NCBI RefSeq assembly: GCF_000732615.1
Contig: NZ_JPGL01000008.1
Span: 1 to 64,000, forward strand
Direction of reading: 5' to 3'
Source of the DNA: Burkholderia paludis
GTDB taxonomy: Bacteria; Pseudomonadota; Gammaproteobacteria; Burkholderiales; Burkholderiaceae
Length of the DNA: 64,000 nt
Part shown: positions 16,680 through 26,026 of the stretch, piece after piece
Layout of the letters: each line of letters opens with the position of its first letter
Numbering within the stretch: the stretch's first letter is position 1
Translations under genes and position numbers: made by a program
Notes under the pieces: generated by a model
Told to the model about the DNA's origin: nothing
The model's database searches: none
The model's input: only the letters and a program-made list of their open reading frames with translations

Positions 16680-18227
16680 ATGAACAAACGTGCCACTCCG
16701 CCAGCCTGGGGTGCTTTCGTCATCGATCCTGCATCGACGCTGCCGCTTCAGGAGCAGATCGCCCGTCACCTGCGCGACGGCGTGCTGAACGGGCATCTCC
16801 GTCCCGGCGCGCGCCTGCCGTCGACGCGGTCTTTCGCGGCAGAGCTGGGCGTGTCCAGGCAAACCGTCGTGCTGGCGTATGACCGGCTTGTCGCGGAGGG
16901 CTATGCGTACGGGCAACGCGGCTCCGGTATCTACGTGCCGGACGTGTTGCCGGAGGATCTCGCGCCGCCCGCCGCCGTGGCACGACCGTCCGTTATCGAG
17001 GCACACGGCGGAGCGTACCCGGCACTGTCCGCGCGCGGCCGTCACCTGCTCGACCTGCCGGTTACGCCGGTGCCGCGCGGGCCAGGCCTGCTTGCGCCCG
17101 GCACACCAGCGCTCGACGCGTTTCCGTACGACACGTGGGCGCGCCTGTCCGCGCGCTTCTGGCGCGGCCGACCGGCCGTCGACCGACTTGGCTATGCCGA
17201 TCCGGCGGGATACCGGCCGCTGCGCGAGGCAATTGCCGAACATCTGGGTGTGGCGCGCGGCCTGTCGTGCAGTGCCGATGACGTCGTGATCACGTCCGGC
17301 TCGCAGCAGGCGATCGAACTGGCCGCGCGCTTGCTGATCGACGCGGGCGATGCCGTGTGGATCGAGAACCCGGGATTCGTTGCGGGACACAGCGCGGTCG
17401 AAAGCGCGGGCGCGCGCGTCGTGCCGGTGCGGGTCGACGCGGAGGGCCTCGACGTCGAAGCCGGCATGCAGTCGGCCCCGGACGCGCGTCTGGCGGTGGT
17501 CACGCCGTCGCACCAGTACCCGCTCGGCGTGTCGATGAGTCTGCGGCGCCGGCTCGCGCTGCTGGACTGGGCCGAACGTGCGAACGCATGGATCGTCGAG
17601 GACGACTGCGACGGAGACTATCGCTACGCCGGTCGGCCGCTGCACCCACTGCGCGCGCTCGGTCGGCAATCGGCCGGGAATCGCGTGATTTACATCGGCA
17701 CATTTGCGAAAGTCCTCGCGCCCGGGTTGCGGATCGGTTTCCTGATGGCGCCGTCGGGGCTCGCCGAGGCATTCTCACACGCCCGTGCGCTGATCGATCG
17801 GCAATCGCCGGCACCACTACAGATCACGCTTGCGGAGTTCATCGGAGAAGGGCATTTCGCGACGCACCTGCGCCGCATGCGGATGCTGTATGCGGAACGT
17901 CGGGATGCCCTGCTGGCCGCGCTCGAATGCAACTGCGCGGACGTGCTCGACTGGGGGGGCGCACCCGACACCGGCCTGCATCTGGTCGCGAAACTGCGCG
18001 GCGCGGCCGCACCGGAAGCGGATCTCGAGGTATGGGAAGCCGCGGTGGCACTCGGACTGCAAACTCCTCCGTTATCGCCGCATTATCGCGACGGCGGGGA
18101 GGCCGGACTCGTGATCGGCTTCGGCGCGACGCTGCCGGGCAACATGCGGGACGCGGTGTTACGCCTGCGGCGTGCCATCACGGATGGTCAGCGGCGCGTT
18201 GAAAATGACCCGAAGAAACGAGTGTAG
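16680..18227 (+). CDS. MocR/PdxR-type regulator (GntR HTH fused to aminotransferase fold)
   Basis: This 515-residue protein has the usual MocR architecture. A GntR winged HTH lies at about 20-90 (RPGARLPSTRSFAAELGVSRQTV). A type-I aminotransferase-like domain runs from about 130 to 500. The PLP-binding lysine is visible as K344 in GTFAKVLAPGLR, and the DDCDGDYRY segment of the cofactor pocket is present. MocR proteins bind PLP and often an amino-acid or amine ligand and act as activators or repressors. The gene is divergent from the MFS exporter and probably controls it. The PLP fold suggests the inducer is PLP or an amine, but that is inference. Confidence 0.94.
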   Translation: MNKRATPPAWGAFVIDPASTLPLQEQIARHLRDGVLNGHLRPGARLPSTRSFAAELGVSRQTVVLAYDRLVAEGYAYGQRGSGIYVPDVLPEDLAPPAAVARPSVIEAHGGAYPALSARGRHLLDLPVTPVPRGPGLLAPGTPALDAFPYDTWARLSARFWRGRPAVDRLGYADPAGYRPLREAIAEHLGVARGLSCSADDVVITSGSQQAIELAARLLIDAGDAVWIENPGFVAGHSAVESAGARVVPVRVDAEGLDVEAGMQSAPDARLAVVTPSHQYPLGVSMSLRRRLALLDWAERANAWIVEDDCDGDYRYAGRPLHPLRALGRQSAGNRVIYIGTFAKVLAPGLRIGFLMAPSGLAEAFSHARALIDRQSPAPLQITLAEFIGEGHFATHLRRMRMLYAERRDALLAALECNCADVLDWGGAPDTGLHLVAKLRGAAAPEADLEVWEAAVALGLQTPPLSPHYRDGGEAGLVIGFGATLPGNMRDAVLRLRRAITDGQRRVENDPKKRV

Positions 18228-18560
18228 ATGCAGAAGCGGAAGCATTACCCGACGAAATGGATGTGAAGACAACCAGGCGGGTTACCGGCACCCATCAATT
18301 GTGCGCACGAGGCAGCGGCCGCCGATCGTCTTGCACGGGCCCCCGACGGCGCGGCAGTAGTCGTTTTCATCCGGTGTATCGATAGCGGGCAATCCCGCCA
18401 TGCGGATCGACAGCATCACGACAACCGGCATCTTGCTCATGGCGCCGATGGCCGGACTTCTTGCGCAGGGAGGCAACCTTGACGCTCCGCAGCCAGCAGC
18501 CATCGCTGCGAATGCCGCGATGCTGCCGGATGGGGCGGACCGCCAGCCTTCCGCGTGCGC
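18228..18560. other. Convergent intergenic region with a doubtful small cysteine-containing frame
   Basis: This lies between the ends of the MocR gene and the phospholipase gene. A minus-strand frame from ATG 18440 to 18282 (about 52 codons) has four cysteines in its C-terminal half (DYCRAVGGPCKTIGGRCLV). It lacks a clear ribosome site and family, so I leave it uncalled. No terminator with a T run is obvious. Confidence 0.4.
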
Positions 18561-20705
18561 TTAACTGCCGAGCAAGGGATCGCTGAAGCTCGGTCGACCG
18601 GTTTCCACGTGGCCGCCGAGACGACGCACGAAGCCCGTCGCCTGCTTGACGCTGACGCTCACGTCATACCAGCCCCAGGCCCGGCGCAGATCCAGGTCGA
18701 CCTGCACCTTGCCGCGGGGCGGAACTGTGCGTGTGACCGTTTTGCCCGGGTCGTACGCGTTCGTCATCGAGAAATCGAGCGGCTGCCGGCCCGGATTCTC
18801 GAACCACACCTCGAGATTGCCGTTGGCGACATCGTAGGCCTCACCGACTTCAGGTTGCGGCATGCCGCTCGCCACCGTGCCTGCGATGCGGCGCAGGAAG
18901 CCGTTCGGCCCCAGGATCGTATAGTCGTAGGTGCCGCCAGAGCCGAGCGCCAACTGATCCCGGACATGCTTGCCGGCTTCCACCGTGTAGCTGTGCGGCG
19001 CGCTGCCATCCGCGGCATAGGCCAGGAACACGGCGCCGACCGTACCGGTATTCGAGAAGCGCAGCGACAAGAAGCCCGGCGTGCGCTCGGTGCTCGCTTG
19101 CACGAACAGTTCGTATGGCAGCGCGCGCGCCGGACGTACCCCCGGCTCTTGCGTCGGCTGGGTCTGAACCGTCGGCGCGGACGGCGTGTAAGTCGTGCCT
19201 GCGGCCGGCGGATTCGCGGGATGGAACGCCGGTACGAACGACGAGGTATCGGGCAGTTGCGGCAGCGACTCGTTCGGCGTGGCGAAATTGAACGCCGAGG
19301 TCAGATCGCCGCACACGGCGCGACGCCACGGCGTGATGTTCGATTCGGCCAAATGCTTGTTCGCCGCGGTACCGAAGCGCTTCTGGATAAAGCGGATCAC
19401 CGAGGTATGATCGAAAACCTCCGAGCAGACCCAACCGCCGCGCGACCACGGCGACACCACCAGCATCGGCACTCGGGGCCCGAGGCCGTAAGGGCCCGAC
19501 ACATTGACACCCGCCGCATAGCGGCCCGTGCCCGTGACATAGAACTCGTTGATCGTGTCTACCGTCGACTTGCCGTTGCCGCTCCCGGCCGGGAACGGCG
19601 GCACCACGTGATCGAAATAACCGTCGTTCTCGTCGTAATTGATCAGGAATACGGTCTTGCTCCACAGCGTCGGATTCGACGTCAGAATCTGCAGAATCTG
19701 GTCCACATACCAGGCGCCGTAGTTCGACGTCCAGGTCGGGTGTTCGCAAAATGCCTGCGGCGCCACGATCCAGGATACCTGCGGCAGGGTGCCGTTCGCC
19801 ACGTCGGCCTTGAGCTGGTCGAAATACGTGCCGCCGTTCAGCACGTTGGTGCCGCTCAGCGCGCCCTGGTGCAACGGCGAGCTCGCCGCCGCGCTCTGAT
19901 ATTGCGCGAAATAGAGCAGCGCGCTGTCACCGTAGTTGCCGATAAACGGGTTGCTGGTATAGCCCCACTCGTTGGCCTCGTTCAGGCCATTGCCGACATC
20001 CTGATAGACCTTCCAGGAAATACCCGCGGACTGCAGGGTCTCGGGAAACGTCGACCACGTGAAGCCGGGATCGAGACGCGTATTGTCCAGCACCGGACCG
20101 CCGCCCTGGGCATCGTTGCCGACCCAGCCGGTCCACATGTAGAAGCGGTTCGGGTCGGTCGGGCCAAGCACCGAGCAGTGGTAGCCGTCGCAGATCGTGA
20201 ATGCGTCGGCCAGTTGATAGTGAAACGGAAGATCCTCGCGCGTCAGATAGGCCATTGCAGCGGCGCCCTTGGCCGGCACCCACTGGTTATAAAGCCCCTG
20301 GTTCCACGCCTGATGCGTCGTGTTCCAGTCGTGCGCGAGATCCACGATGAAGGTCTCGCCCAGCGTCATGCCGGTGCTCTGCTCGCCCGGATGGAACGGC
20401 ATCACGTAGCTCGTTGCGCCCGGCGCGGTCGGCTGCGCCCAGACCGACTGACCGTTCGGCAGCGACAGCGCGCGCTTGTCGCCGAAACCGCGCACGCCGC
20501 GTAGCGAGCCGAAGTAATGATCGAACGAACGGTTCTCCTGCATCAGCACGACGATATGCTCGACGTCCTGAATGGTGCCGGTGGCGTTGTGCGCGGGAAT
20601 CGCAAGCGCGTTGCGAATTCCGGCGGGCAAGATGCTCATGGCCGTGGCTGCGCCTGCGGTACGGGCTGCGGCACGTAAAAAATCACGTCGACTCTGGTGG
20701 GGCAT
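18561..20705 (-). CDS. Phosphocholine-type phospholipase C, Tat-exported
   Basis: The 714-residue product starts at ATG 20705 with the twin-arginine motif SRRDFL (residues 5-10) and a hydrophobic stretch ending near residue 35. The phosphoesterase core shows QENRSFDHYFG (56-66), typical of the PLC/acid phosphatase family, plus later DENDGYFDHV and DHTSVIRFIQKRF. Two C-terminal beta domains of the bacterial phospholipase C type fill about 500-710. Size and order match PlcH/PlcN-type enzymes, which cleave phosphatidylcholine or sphingomyelin after folded export. Such enzymes are common, often multi-copy, secreted factors in Burkholderia. It stands alone, with no chaperone (PlcR-like) gene next to it, so which head group it prefers is uncertain. 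Confidence 0.95.
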   Translation of the reverse strand: MPHQSRRDFLRAAARTAGAATAMSILPAGIRNALAIPAHNATGTIQDVEHIVVLMQENRSFDHYFGSLRGVRGFGDKRALSLPNGQSVWAQPTAPGATSYVMPFHPGEQSTGMTLGETFIVDLAHDWNTTHQAWNQGLYNQWVPAKGAAAMAYLTREDLPFHYQLADAFTICDGYHCSVLGPTDPNRFYMWTGWVGNDAQGGGPVLDNTRLDPGFTWSTFPETLQSAGISWKVYQDVGNGLNEANEWGYTSNPFIGNYGDSALLYFAQYQSAAASSPLHQGALSGTNVLNGGTYFDQLKADVANGTLPQVSWIVAPQAFCEHPTWTSNYGAWYVDQILQILTSNPTLWSKTVFLINYDENDGYFDHVVPPFPAGSGNGKSTVDTINEFYVTGTGRYAAGVNVSGPYGLGPRVPMLVVSPWSRGGWVCSEVFDHTSVIRFIQKRFGTAANKHLAESNITPWRRAVCGDLTSAFNFATPNESLPQLPDTSSFVPAFHPANPPAAGTTYTPSAPTVQTQPTQEPGVRPARALPYELFVQASTERTPGFLSLRFSNTGTVGAVFLAYAADGSAPHSYTVEAGKHVRDQLALGSGGTYDYTILGPNGFLRRIAGTVASGMPQPEVGEAYDVANGNLEVWFENPGRQPLDFSMTNAYDPGKTVTRTVPPRGKVQVDLDLRRAWGWYDVSVSVKQATGFVRRLGGHVETGRPSFSDPLLGS

Positions 20706-20792
20706 GATGTCTCGTTCCTGCTTTGATTGACTGCATGGGGAGAAATACAGCGCGGCCACTACAGCGAAGAGGTCCGCGCCACGACAGCAAAC

Positions 20793-21155
20793 TCAATCCA
20801 CGGTATGCCCGGCAGGGGGCGCCAACGCCGCGACGGCGGCTTGCTCGGCCGCTATCAGGCGAAGCGCAGTAGCGCCCGTCCGGCGAAGCGGGCGGGCCGG
20901 CGACAGGATCATCTCGGTGGCATCGGGCGCGGGCTGTGTGCCGGGAGCGGCAGAGATATCGGCGGAGGCGGATGAAGGGAGCCGTGCTGTTCCATCGGTG
21001 GTGAGGTGGAGATTGCCAACCGCCGGCCGCACGCCGAGTACGACAATCGGAAAGACAACCGGGCGGGCATTTCGGTTCGATCTCGTCCGGCCGGACACTC
21101 GCTGAGTTTCCTTACCCCTGTCGTCATTCACTACGGTTTTAAAAGTTCTGTTCAT
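20793..21155 (-). pseudogene. Truncated N-terminus of a trimeric autotransporter (ESPR remnant)
   Basis: A minus-strand frame starting at ATG 21155 reads MNRTFKTVVNDDRGKE, which resembles the first residues of the extended signal peptide region of Burkholderia trimeric adhesins (compare MNKSYKTVWNESLGAW of the gene at 2930). After about 50 residues similarity is lost and the frame ends at 20793 without head repeats or anchor. The AT-rich sequence upstream (21160-21420) resembles the leaders of the two intact adhesins. I read it as the stump of a third adhesin gene. An IS5-type remnant lies a few hundred bases upstream. Confidence 0.45.
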
Positions 21156-21158
21156 CAT

Positions 21159-21454
21159 TTAGTGGAATCAAAACTATTATTTGATAATTAAACGTAGAGA
21201 TATACTGGAAAATATCAAATGTATTGAGATAGCATGTAGCTTGCGTGACATTTCTCCTGACTTCAAACTTATTAAGGATATCGATTGAAATCGAGGAGGC
21301 ATTATCAACGCAACAGGCAAGATAAGCGCCGCTTGAATCAATTTCCCCTCTTTTTGGTTTTTATTGTTCGGTGTCTTTTCTATTTTTGTAAAGAAATCGA
21401 AAGAATCGAATGTATGGTGTTGCTCCGGTCGGAGACGCTGCCATATCTGATCCG
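21159..21454. other. AT-rich segment without a gene
   Basis: This stretch is much more AT-rich than its surroundings. It sits between the adhesin stump and the IS5-type remnant and would be the promoter region of the former adhesin. No open frame of note. Confidence 0.5.
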
Positions 21455-21735
21455 GATGTGACTGAACGAAGCACTGTCGAAGATGGACGAGACGCTCCCG
21501 ACGATGAACGAGACGAATGCGAAGGGAAACCGCCGCGTATCGCCCCCGGGACGCCGAAGCGGGCGATGCTGTTGCAGTGCCGCACAGCTTCCGAGGCGAG
21601 CGGCAATGGGTGAAGCAGATCACGTACAACCTGCTGTTCCGGCGGTTCGTCGGCCTGTCGATCGAGGATGCGGTGTGGAACCCCTCGGTGTTCGGCAAGA
21701 CCAGGGACCGACTACCGGATCGGAAAGAGTATGAG
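21455..21735 (+). pseudogene. Remnant of an IS5-family transposase N-terminus
   Basis: The clearest part reads QITYNLLFRRFVGLSIEDAV then WNPSVFGKTRDRL (about 21615-21715). This matches the N-terminal region of IS5-type transposases (family pattern: Q-NYNLLFRWFVGL--DDPVW--TVF-KNR-RL). Upstream, RRIAPG and RAMLLQ appear in other frames and correspond to the GRPSI-PE-LL-A-LLQ part, so at least two frameshifts have occurred. The catalytic domain is absent, and the kinase gene starts where the homology ends. Confidence 0.75.
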
Positions 21736-21742
21736 GTGATTG

Positions 21743-23533
21743 ATGAATACAACGATTCAATTTCGAGACAAGATTTCGGCCGAGCAACTCAAGATCGTGT
21801 ACGGCATCGTTGATCTCAGTGTTATCGGCGCAACGCTGCTCGCGATCGTTCTTGTCGTTTCGCTGCATCGCCTGGGGCAACTCGATCCTGTAATCGGCGC
21901 CTCGTGGCTTCTCTACATCGGGACGTGTTCCGGTGGCCATATCCTGCTGTCCCGCTTCTACAGGAAATCGGGGTCATTCGTCAGCCGGCGGTCATTTTGG
22001 GCTGCCTGGTTCGTCGCCTTGAGTCTTGCTGAAGGAATCGGATGGGGATGGTCGTCGGTTCAACTGGTAACCGGCAGCAACTTTGAAATTCGCTATCTTG
22101 CGGTGATCGCCACGCTTGGCGTTGTCGCAGGATCCGTTCCTGTCTTTAGCGCGTATCTCCCCGCGTTCGTTGCATTTCTTCTGCCTGCCACCCTCCCTTA
22201 TGTGATCGTTACTGCGCTTTCCGAGAACCGTGTCCAACAGGTGACCGCCCCCATGATGTCGCTGTTTGTCTGTGTGATCGGCTACCTCGGCATCCTCGGC
22301 AACCGTACGGCAACGCAGAACATCAGATTGAGATTCGATGCGGAAAAGCTGGCAGTCGATCTTCAGGCTCAAAACGACGTCGTCTTGAAGCTGGCGGATG
22401 ACCTGAGAAAACAGAAACAGATTGCAGAAGAGGCCAGTCTCGCAAAATCCCGGTTTCTTGCCGCAGCCAGCCACGATCTGCGCCAGCCGTCGCATGCCCT
22501 CAGTCTGTTGGTCGGCGCACTGAGCAGCATCCCGATGAATGCCGACGGAAAAAGCATCGTCGAACAGATCGAGATTTCCACGCTGGCCCTCGACAGACTG
22601 TTCGCCACGCTGCTCGACATCTCCAAGCTCGATGCGGGTGTCGTGGAGGTTCAGTATCAATCATTTGCGATCGACGCGATCCTCGCACGAATCTGTCGCG
22701 ACTACGCGAGCGATGCCGCGGAAAAAGGCATTACGCTTTCCCATGTTCCCACTCGCGCAGTCGTATATTCGGATCCGATACTGGTAGAGCGTATCGTACG
22801 AAACCTTGTGTCCAATGCGGTGCGTTATACCGACGCCGGCAAAATCGCCGTAGGCTGCCGGCTTCGCGGCGTACATGTCGCCATTCAGGTATGGGATACA
22901 GGGCGGGGCATCCCGCATGACTTGCTCGACCTCGTGTTCCAGGAGTATTACCAGATTGAAAATCCGGAACGGGATCGTGAAAAGGGGCTGGGGCTTGGCC
23001 TGGCAATCGTTCGACGCCTGGCCGACCTCCTTGGAAGCAAGCTTGCCGTGCAATCGGAACCGGGTCGCGGGTCATGCTTCGAGATCGTGATCGAACTCTC
23101 GGATGGCATGGCCGTGCCGATTGAGCTTCCCGTTGCTGAAAGGCTCGACACGTCTTCCGCGACGGGGCTTGTGGTAATCGTCGATGACGAGCAGCCGATA
23201 CGTGATGCGATGTCGAAACTATTGACGATATGGGGATACGAAGTCGTTGCAGCCGGCTCCGGAGACGAGATCATCGCAAGTCTTTCGACTTGCGCGAAAC
23301 GGCCTGACCTGCTGGTGTGCGATTTCCGCCTGCGTGGCGACGAGAACGGCATCACCGTGATCGAACGGGTCCGCATGGAATATAACGAAGACATTCCGGC
23401 CATGCTGATCAGCGGCGATACGGCCGCCGACCGATTGGCCGATGCGCATGAAAACGGAATGATATTGCTTCACAAGCCGATTTCGCACGACAAACTCAGA
23501 GCGTCAATCGGCAACCTCATCGCAACCGGATAG
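21743..23533 (+). CDS. Hybrid sensor histidine kinase with C-terminal receiver domain
   Basis: The 596-residue protein has an N-terminal membrane domain of about six helices (residues 20-190) and a short coiled linker (205-235). The dimerisation domain has the phospho-accepting His in ASHDLRQPSHAL (about 244). The ATPase has N box NLVSNAVRY (about 354) and G boxes DTGRGIP and KGLGLGL. A receiver domain spans 475-590, with VDDE, the acceptor Asp in VCDFRLRG (about 527) and Lys in HKP. I chose ATG 21743, preceded by AGGTG, over the in-frame TTG at 21740. There is no separate response regulator next to it, so its output partner is elsewhere. The signal is unknown; sensing within the membrane domain is likely. 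Confidence 0.94.
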   Translation: MNTTIQFRDKISAEQLKIVYGIVDLSVIGATLLAIVLVVSLHRLGQLDPVIGASWLLYIGTCSGGHILLSRFYRKSGSFVSRRSFWAAWFVALSLAEGIGWGWSSVQLVTGSNFEIRYLAVIATLGVVAGSVPVFSAYLPAFVAFLLPATLPYVIVTALSENRVQQVTAPMMSLFVCVIGYLGILGNRTATQNIRLRFDAEKLAVDLQAQNDVVLKLADDLRKQKQIAEEASLAKSRFLAAASHDLRQPSHALSLLVGALSSIPMNADGKSIVEQIEISTLALDRLFATLLDISKLDAGVVEVQYQSFAIDAILARICRDYASDAAEKGITLSHVPTRAVVYSDPILVERIVRNLVSNAVRYTDAGKIAVGCRLRGVHVAIQVWDTGRGIPHDLLDLVFQEYYQIENPERDREKGLGLGLAIVRRLADLLGSKLAVQSEPGRGSCFEIVIELSDGMAVPIELPVAERLDTSSATGLVVIVDDEQPIRDAMSKLLTIWGYEVVAAGSGDEIIASLSTCAKRPDLLVCDFRLRGDENGITVIERVRMEYNEDIPAMLISGDTAADRLADAHENGMILLHKPISHDKLRASIGNLIATG

Positions 23534-23755
23534 GGTGGTGTAGATACCAGGTTCGCCGTGTGAGGGGCGACGAAATGCTGGACGAATCGATTTCGTCAGT
23601 CACACTATCTGCGTCAACTGCGTGTGCCCGGGCTATATCGCATCGACATCGGGCAATCGCCCTATCGATGAACACGGACTGGGCGCGGGGATCGTCGAAC
23701 GCCCGCTCGCGCGGCAACATATCCTCGGCCGCGCCGTGTTTTCGCGCGTCGCGGG

Positions 23756-24811
23756 ATGGGTCATTCATTGCCGGAGCAGACCTTCTGGTCGCTGGAGGCC
23801 ATGTTGCAAGATGAACTGATCGAGCGATCGTTGCAGCCGGCTTCGTCCGGCGCCACGCGCTTTCTGTCGGCGCCTTCCGGCCGCTTCGTGACGGCGCTGA
23901 CGGCAACTTGCCTGTGGGGTAGCGCGTTTCCGGTCGTGAAGGTCGGATACGGGTTGCTGGGCATCCGGCGTGGCGACACGTTCCTGCAGATCGAATATGC
24001 GGGCTACCGCTTCGTACTGGCGGCGCTGCTGCTGTTCGCGTTGATGACGGTCGCGGGCGTTTCCCGGCCGCCGCTGCATCGGGCGGCCATCGTCGCGATC
24101 GTGCGCGTGGGTGCGGTGCAGACATTCCTGCAGTACGTGTTCTTTTATGCAGGAATTGCGATGAGCAGCGGCATGGAAGGCTCGATCATCGCAGGCACGC
24201 TCACGTTCTTCCAGCTGGGGCTCGCGCATCTGATGCATGCCGACGATCGCATGACCGCGACCAAGGTCGTGGCCGCCGTGCTGGGGTTCGCCGGCATCGT
24301 GCTTTACCACGTGATGGCCAACGGCTATGCATTCACGATGGGACGCGGCGAGGCACTGATGTTGCTGGCGATGTTCCTTGCGGCATTCGGCAACATGCTG
24401 AGCAAGCAGGCGGCGCCCGCGGTCCTCCCCGTCCTGCCGCTTACCGCGATGCAGATGCTGATCGGTGGTGTTGCGCTGATCGCGGTCGGTGCCGCGAACG
24501 TCGGGATTGCACCATTCGACTTCTCGCTCGGCGCCGCGCTCGTGCTTGCCTATCTGGCATTCGTCTCCGCCGCGATTTTCCTGCTGTGGAACAGCCTGAT
24601 GTCATACAACAAGGCCGGCGCCGTATCGATCTATCTTTTTCTCGTGCCGATCTTCGGCGTGCTGTTGTCATCGGCGTTGCTGGGCGAACCGTTGCAGTGG
24701 TATGTGGCGCCGGCGCTCGTGCTGGTTGCGATCGGCATCGTGATGACGCACGCGGGCGCAGCGGGGCGCGCCGACGGGCCGGACGGCGCTGCGCGATGCG
24801 ATCGACCGTGA
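23756..24811 (+). CDS. EamA-family (DMT) transporter
   Basis: About ten hydrophobic helices in two five-helix repeats mark this as a drug/metabolite-family permease. The product has up to 351 residues, against a usual length near 300. The start is uncertain: ATG 23756 gives an extra hydrophilic tail, while ATG 23801 (MLQDELIERS) follows GGAGG but with very short spacing. The first helix begins near CLWGSAFPVVKVGYGL, a typical EamA opening, and the second repeat near LMLLAMFLAAFGNM. Family members export amino acids or other small metabolites. It stands alone downstream of the kinase with a 222-bp gap. Confidence 0.88.
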   Translation: MGHSLPEQTFWSLEAMLQDELIERSLQPASSGATRFLSAPSGRFVTALTATCLWGSAFPVVKVGYGLLGIRRGDTFLQIEYAGYRFVLAALLLFALMTVAGVSRPPLHRAAIVAIVRVGAVQTFLQYVFFYAGIAMSSGMEGSIIAGTLTFFQLGLAHLMHADDRMTATKVVAAVLGFAGIVLYHVMANGYAFTMGRGEALMLLAMFLAAFGNMLSKQAAPAVLPVLPLTAMQMLIGGVALIAVGAANVGIAPFDFSLGAALVLAYLAFVSAAIFLLWNSLMSYNKAGAVSIYLFLVPIFGVLLSSALLGEPLQWYVAPALVLVAIGIVMTHAGAAGRADGPDGAARCDRP

Positions 24812-25140
24812 CGCGGCGCCTGTCGTGTCTTTGCGCATGCCGGGTGATTGGTTTCGTGTTTCGCCGAATGGCGACGCCTGGCGCTTGACCGGCTGAAAAC
24901 CGTTCTACAACAGCCAGTACTCGTCGCGAACACTTCGCCGAGATACGTGGCGCCATCGCTGTCGCCTACCGCCCACGCTGAGCTCATTCGACAGCATTCT
25001 TCGTCTCCGTGCCAGACGATCGCAACGAAGCGCGGCGTTATAAAAACTTACAACTTCACGTGACGCGCCGTGCACCAAACGCACTCGAGCCGCGTTCTTC
25101 AGCAGGGTGCACACGACCCACTATATTTGGAGATTCGAAC
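24812..25140. other. Intergenic region, nothing recognised except a ribosome site
   Basis: No supported frame occurs. The final 20 bases carry GGAG ahead of the ATG at 25141, and the preceding stretch is somewhat AT-richer (around 25030-25060), so the promoter of the small exported protein is probably here. Confidence 0.5.
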
Positions 25141-25404
25141 ATGATGAAGATTAAAACAATCCCGGTACTCGTATGCGCCATTCTGGCCGCTAACGTCGCG
25201 TTTGCCGACGAACTTCATGACAAGGCGATGGCAGCAACGCACGATCTGCAGCAGTCCATCGAAGAAATGCATGTCATCCAGCAGGAGCATGGTGGTGAGT
25301 TCGGTGGCCATATGGCTCGCGCCGAGCAATTGGCCCGGCAAGCCGAACACGAGCGCGACGCTGCGCTGAAATACTATCGAGAAAGGCATCCGGGCTGGCA
25401 ATAA
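25141..25404 (+). CDS. Small exported protein of unknown function
   Basis: The 87-residue product begins with a clear signal peptide (MMKIKTIPVLVCAILAANVA) and likely cleavage after AFA at residue 22. The mature 65 residues are highly charged and helical, with several His, Gln and Glu residues (HDLQQSIEEMHVIQQEHGGE, ARQAEHERDAAL). They probably form a helical hairpin or short coiled coil in the periplasm. A second ATG at 25144 is equally possible. A GGAG ribosome site precedes it. Small periplasmic proteins of this kind are common in Burkholderiales, but I do not recognise the family. It is a single-gene unit. Confidence 0.8.
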   Translation: MMKIKTIPVLVCAILAANVAFADELHDKAMAATHDLQQSIEEMHVIQQEHGGEFGGHMARAEQLARQAEHERDAALKYYRERHPGWQ

Positions 25405-26026
25405 GCTTTCAGAGCCGGGGCGCTTCATCGCGATCCGGCTTTTGCTTCCATACCCGCAACGGGGCCAACCGGCCTCGTTTCATCCAGCGTTCTTGCCGTC
25501 AACGATCCACGCTACGGCGCCGGTCGAGTGCTTACGTTTTGTCTACGCCGGGTGAAAACCGGGCCGGCATGATGTTTGGCATGCCGCACGGTTCCGAAGG
25601 ATCGCGGCGGCGTTGGGACTGGTTCGGTCCGTCGGCGGATGCCGAATGATCTGATGAAAATGAAGGCGCATGACGCGCCTCAAATCGACGGCAACGGGCT
25701 CGTCTGCACACCCGCAGCCGAGCTTGCCGCATGTCGCGGCCGGCTCGCCGGCCCATCCACACGGAACGCCTCGGCCCTGCATGGTCGCTCGAGCGACCCA
25801 ACGCGTCCAATCGCGGACGCCCCGGCTTCGGTTCCTTCACTGGTGCACTGCGATCTTCATTACAATCGGGCGTTGCTTGCCCGATGCACGGATGCGCCGG
25901 ACGTTGATTGATGCCTGTTGTTGTCGTGTGGCACGGGTGAAGATCCGATTGCTTCCCGACAATCGGCGTCGCGCGTCGAAACCCGCAGCCGGACCGAATC
26001 AAAACACGAACTACCGATCCCGCCAC
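25405..26026. other. 622-bp intergenic region without a supported gene
   Basis: Open frames here are GC-bias shadows with no start site or family signature. The frame of the next gene is open from 25670, but that upstream part is arginine- and proline-rich and not protein-like, so I exclude it. Confidence 0.5.

Noticed and set aside
18282..18440. Small cysteine-containing peptide gene on the minus strand.
   Set aside because: Four cysteines are suggestive, but there is no ribosome site, signal peptide or known family.
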